From the NCBI GenBank assembly GCA_013399115.1, contig VXAA01006474.1, forward strand, positions 714,025 to 778,024: DNA of 64,000 nt, read 5' to 3'. Below the pieces are notes generated by a model. The model did no database searches. It was not told the DNA's origin and worked only from the letters and a program-made list of their open reading frames with translations. A program made the position numbers and the translations under genes. This document shows positions 62,933-64,000 of the stretch, in pieces. The DNA is from Anseranas semipalmata. Taxonomy: Eukaryota > Chordata > Aves > Anseriformes > Anseranatidae. Positions within the stretch are counted from its first letter, which is position 1; every line of letters starts with the position of its first letter.

Positions 62933-63051
62933 CATTTTTTCCTACAAAGCATTTTTGGAGGAAGTCAGAGCAGATGCTGAGATTCATAGGAAGTTTCTGA
63001 TAGCCTATGTGTTTCTTGAGACTAATGCAGATTTTATTGACATTTTTACAG
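62933..63051 (+). other. candidate internal exon (speculative)
   Basis: A good pyrimidine tract with a 3' splice site, TATTTTGTCCTCTCCTCTGTAG ending at 62932, is followed 119 bp later by ACAG/GTGATA, a plausible 5' splice site at 63052-63053. Only one plus-strand frame is open across the segment. It reads FSYKAFLEEVR, then ADAEIHRKFLIAYVF, then LETNADFIDIFT, a balanced, protein-like composition unlike the surrounding Lys/Phe/Ile-rich translations. I do not recognise the protein. Chance splice-like brackets are common in T-rich DNA, so this is weak. Confidence 0.2.
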
Positions 63052-63053
63052 GT

Positions 63054-64000
63054 GATAAAATACACACCTTAACATGAATTAATTTAATATTGAATAAAAA
63101 AGAAAAAAAAGATTTTTGAAAGGCTATTTTAAAGGAAGCTGTGATTTTAAGTTCATACAATGGCACTCATTTCTGAGTACCTTTTCATGGTTCAGAGCTC
63201 ATAAATGTATTACATTAGGGATCTCCTATTGTAAAGTTCTCAGTTCTCTTGTCATCACCAAGACTAACTGGTGGTGCCTTATGCAAAATCAGATGTTAAC
63301 ACAAATGTGGACTGTTCTTCATAAGACAATGTCTACAGCAGCTTTATTTGACAGGACAAACATAGAACCAATTTATTTTACCCTCCAGATGGATTTTTTT
63401 AAGAATACTTTTTAATGGATCAAACCCCACATTACTAATCCAACTGAAAATGCCTATTTGTCTTAAGCCTTGAATGGAACATCAAAGTGTTTCAATTATT
63501 ATTCTAATTACTAATTGTAATAAAACTTACTAAAGAAAACAGAGATAATAAGCAAAGTCAAGGTTCCACTGTGGCAATAACTGTGCAAAATATACAGTGA
63601 GAAATATCTCCTCTCCAAGGAGCTTAAAAACAAGAAGATGATGCTAACAAACAGAGGAAAAAAAGGAAGCAATGCTGTTCACATGATAATGATCTGAAGC
63701 ACGTATTCTCAAAACTGATTGATTTGGAGCATTTCAGTAGCTGAGATACTTCTCAGGGACTTGGTTTTCTAGCAGCACTGTAATATTAAGCCTGATAATA
63801 TCAGGAAGTTCAAGCTGAACAGTCAAAACTCACTAGTTAGTTTTGAAAATGTTGCCTTTTGCAACTTTCCTGTGGTCAAACAAGAACACTGATCCAAGAA
63901 CAGAATTGGTCCCCGTTAGTTTTAGTTCTAAAATGATCATAAGCCTATTCTTCATATTGTGTCTTCCCTCCTAAACTGTCCATATTATCAACTGTGTTTT
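63054..64000. other. AT-rich non-coding stretch
   Basis: Unique sequence to the window edge. A 99-codon plus frame at 63116-63415 has no recognisable feature and is in a different frame from the candidate exon upstream. No repeat was recognised. Confidence 0.5.

Noticed and set aside
1..64000. tRNA, rRNA, snRNA, known microRNA, CRISPR array or prokaryotic operon features
   Set aside because: No internal promoter boxes with a cloverleaf, no familiar microRNA seed hairpin and no regular direct repeats with spacers were found. The LINE and LTR content shows vertebrate nuclear DNA.

Overview
The window looks like a piece of a bird genome: a long, AT-rich, non-coding stretch (intergenic desert or one or more very large introns). 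The avian assignment rests on three repeats I can recognise. They are a 5'-truncated chicken-repeat-1 (CR1) LINE with the usual 8-bp terminal repeats (55676-56134, minus strand), a solo endogenous-retrovirus LTR of a type common in birds (18046-18621, plus strand), and a much older, amniote-type CR1 fragment (about 45536-46450, plus strand). There is no intact protein-coding gene, rRNA or tRNA that I can support. The open frames present are short (133 codons at most), and most contain homopolymers, simple repeats or transposon remnants.

Layout. 1-14577 is mostly unique AT-rich DNA with an odd degenerate repeat/hairpin at about 6540-6725, purine-rich tracts and a few simple repeats. 14578-15610 holds a (TTTA)n repeat followed by a less AT-rich block that reads like a decayed minus-strand LTR-type element. 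17691-17764 is an (AAAG)n microsatellite, and the solo LTR follows at 18046-18621. 18622-45535 is again unique AT-rich DNA with small tandem repeats (22696-22756, 29287-29376) and a possible old CR1 tail at about 23704-23831. 45536-46450 is the ancient CR1 reverse-transcriptase remnant, containing a 14-A run and the only N of the window. 47922-48300 is a sharply bounded, unexplained GC-rich block with a G-quadruplex motif. 49341-50231 is an unusually stop-poor minus-strand frame. 51079-54250 has small repeats and a palindrome. 55676-56134 is the young CR1. 56135-64000 is unique DNA with a perfect 10-bp-arm hairpin at 58817-58841 and a splice-flanked candidate exon at 62933-63051.

No genes act together here in any way the sequence shows. 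The interest lies in the repeat history, the GC-rich island, the stop-poor frame at 49.3-50.2 kb and the candidate exon at 62.9 kb. I did not find a clear new multi-gene biological system, and none of these candidates can be settled without alignment or transcript data.
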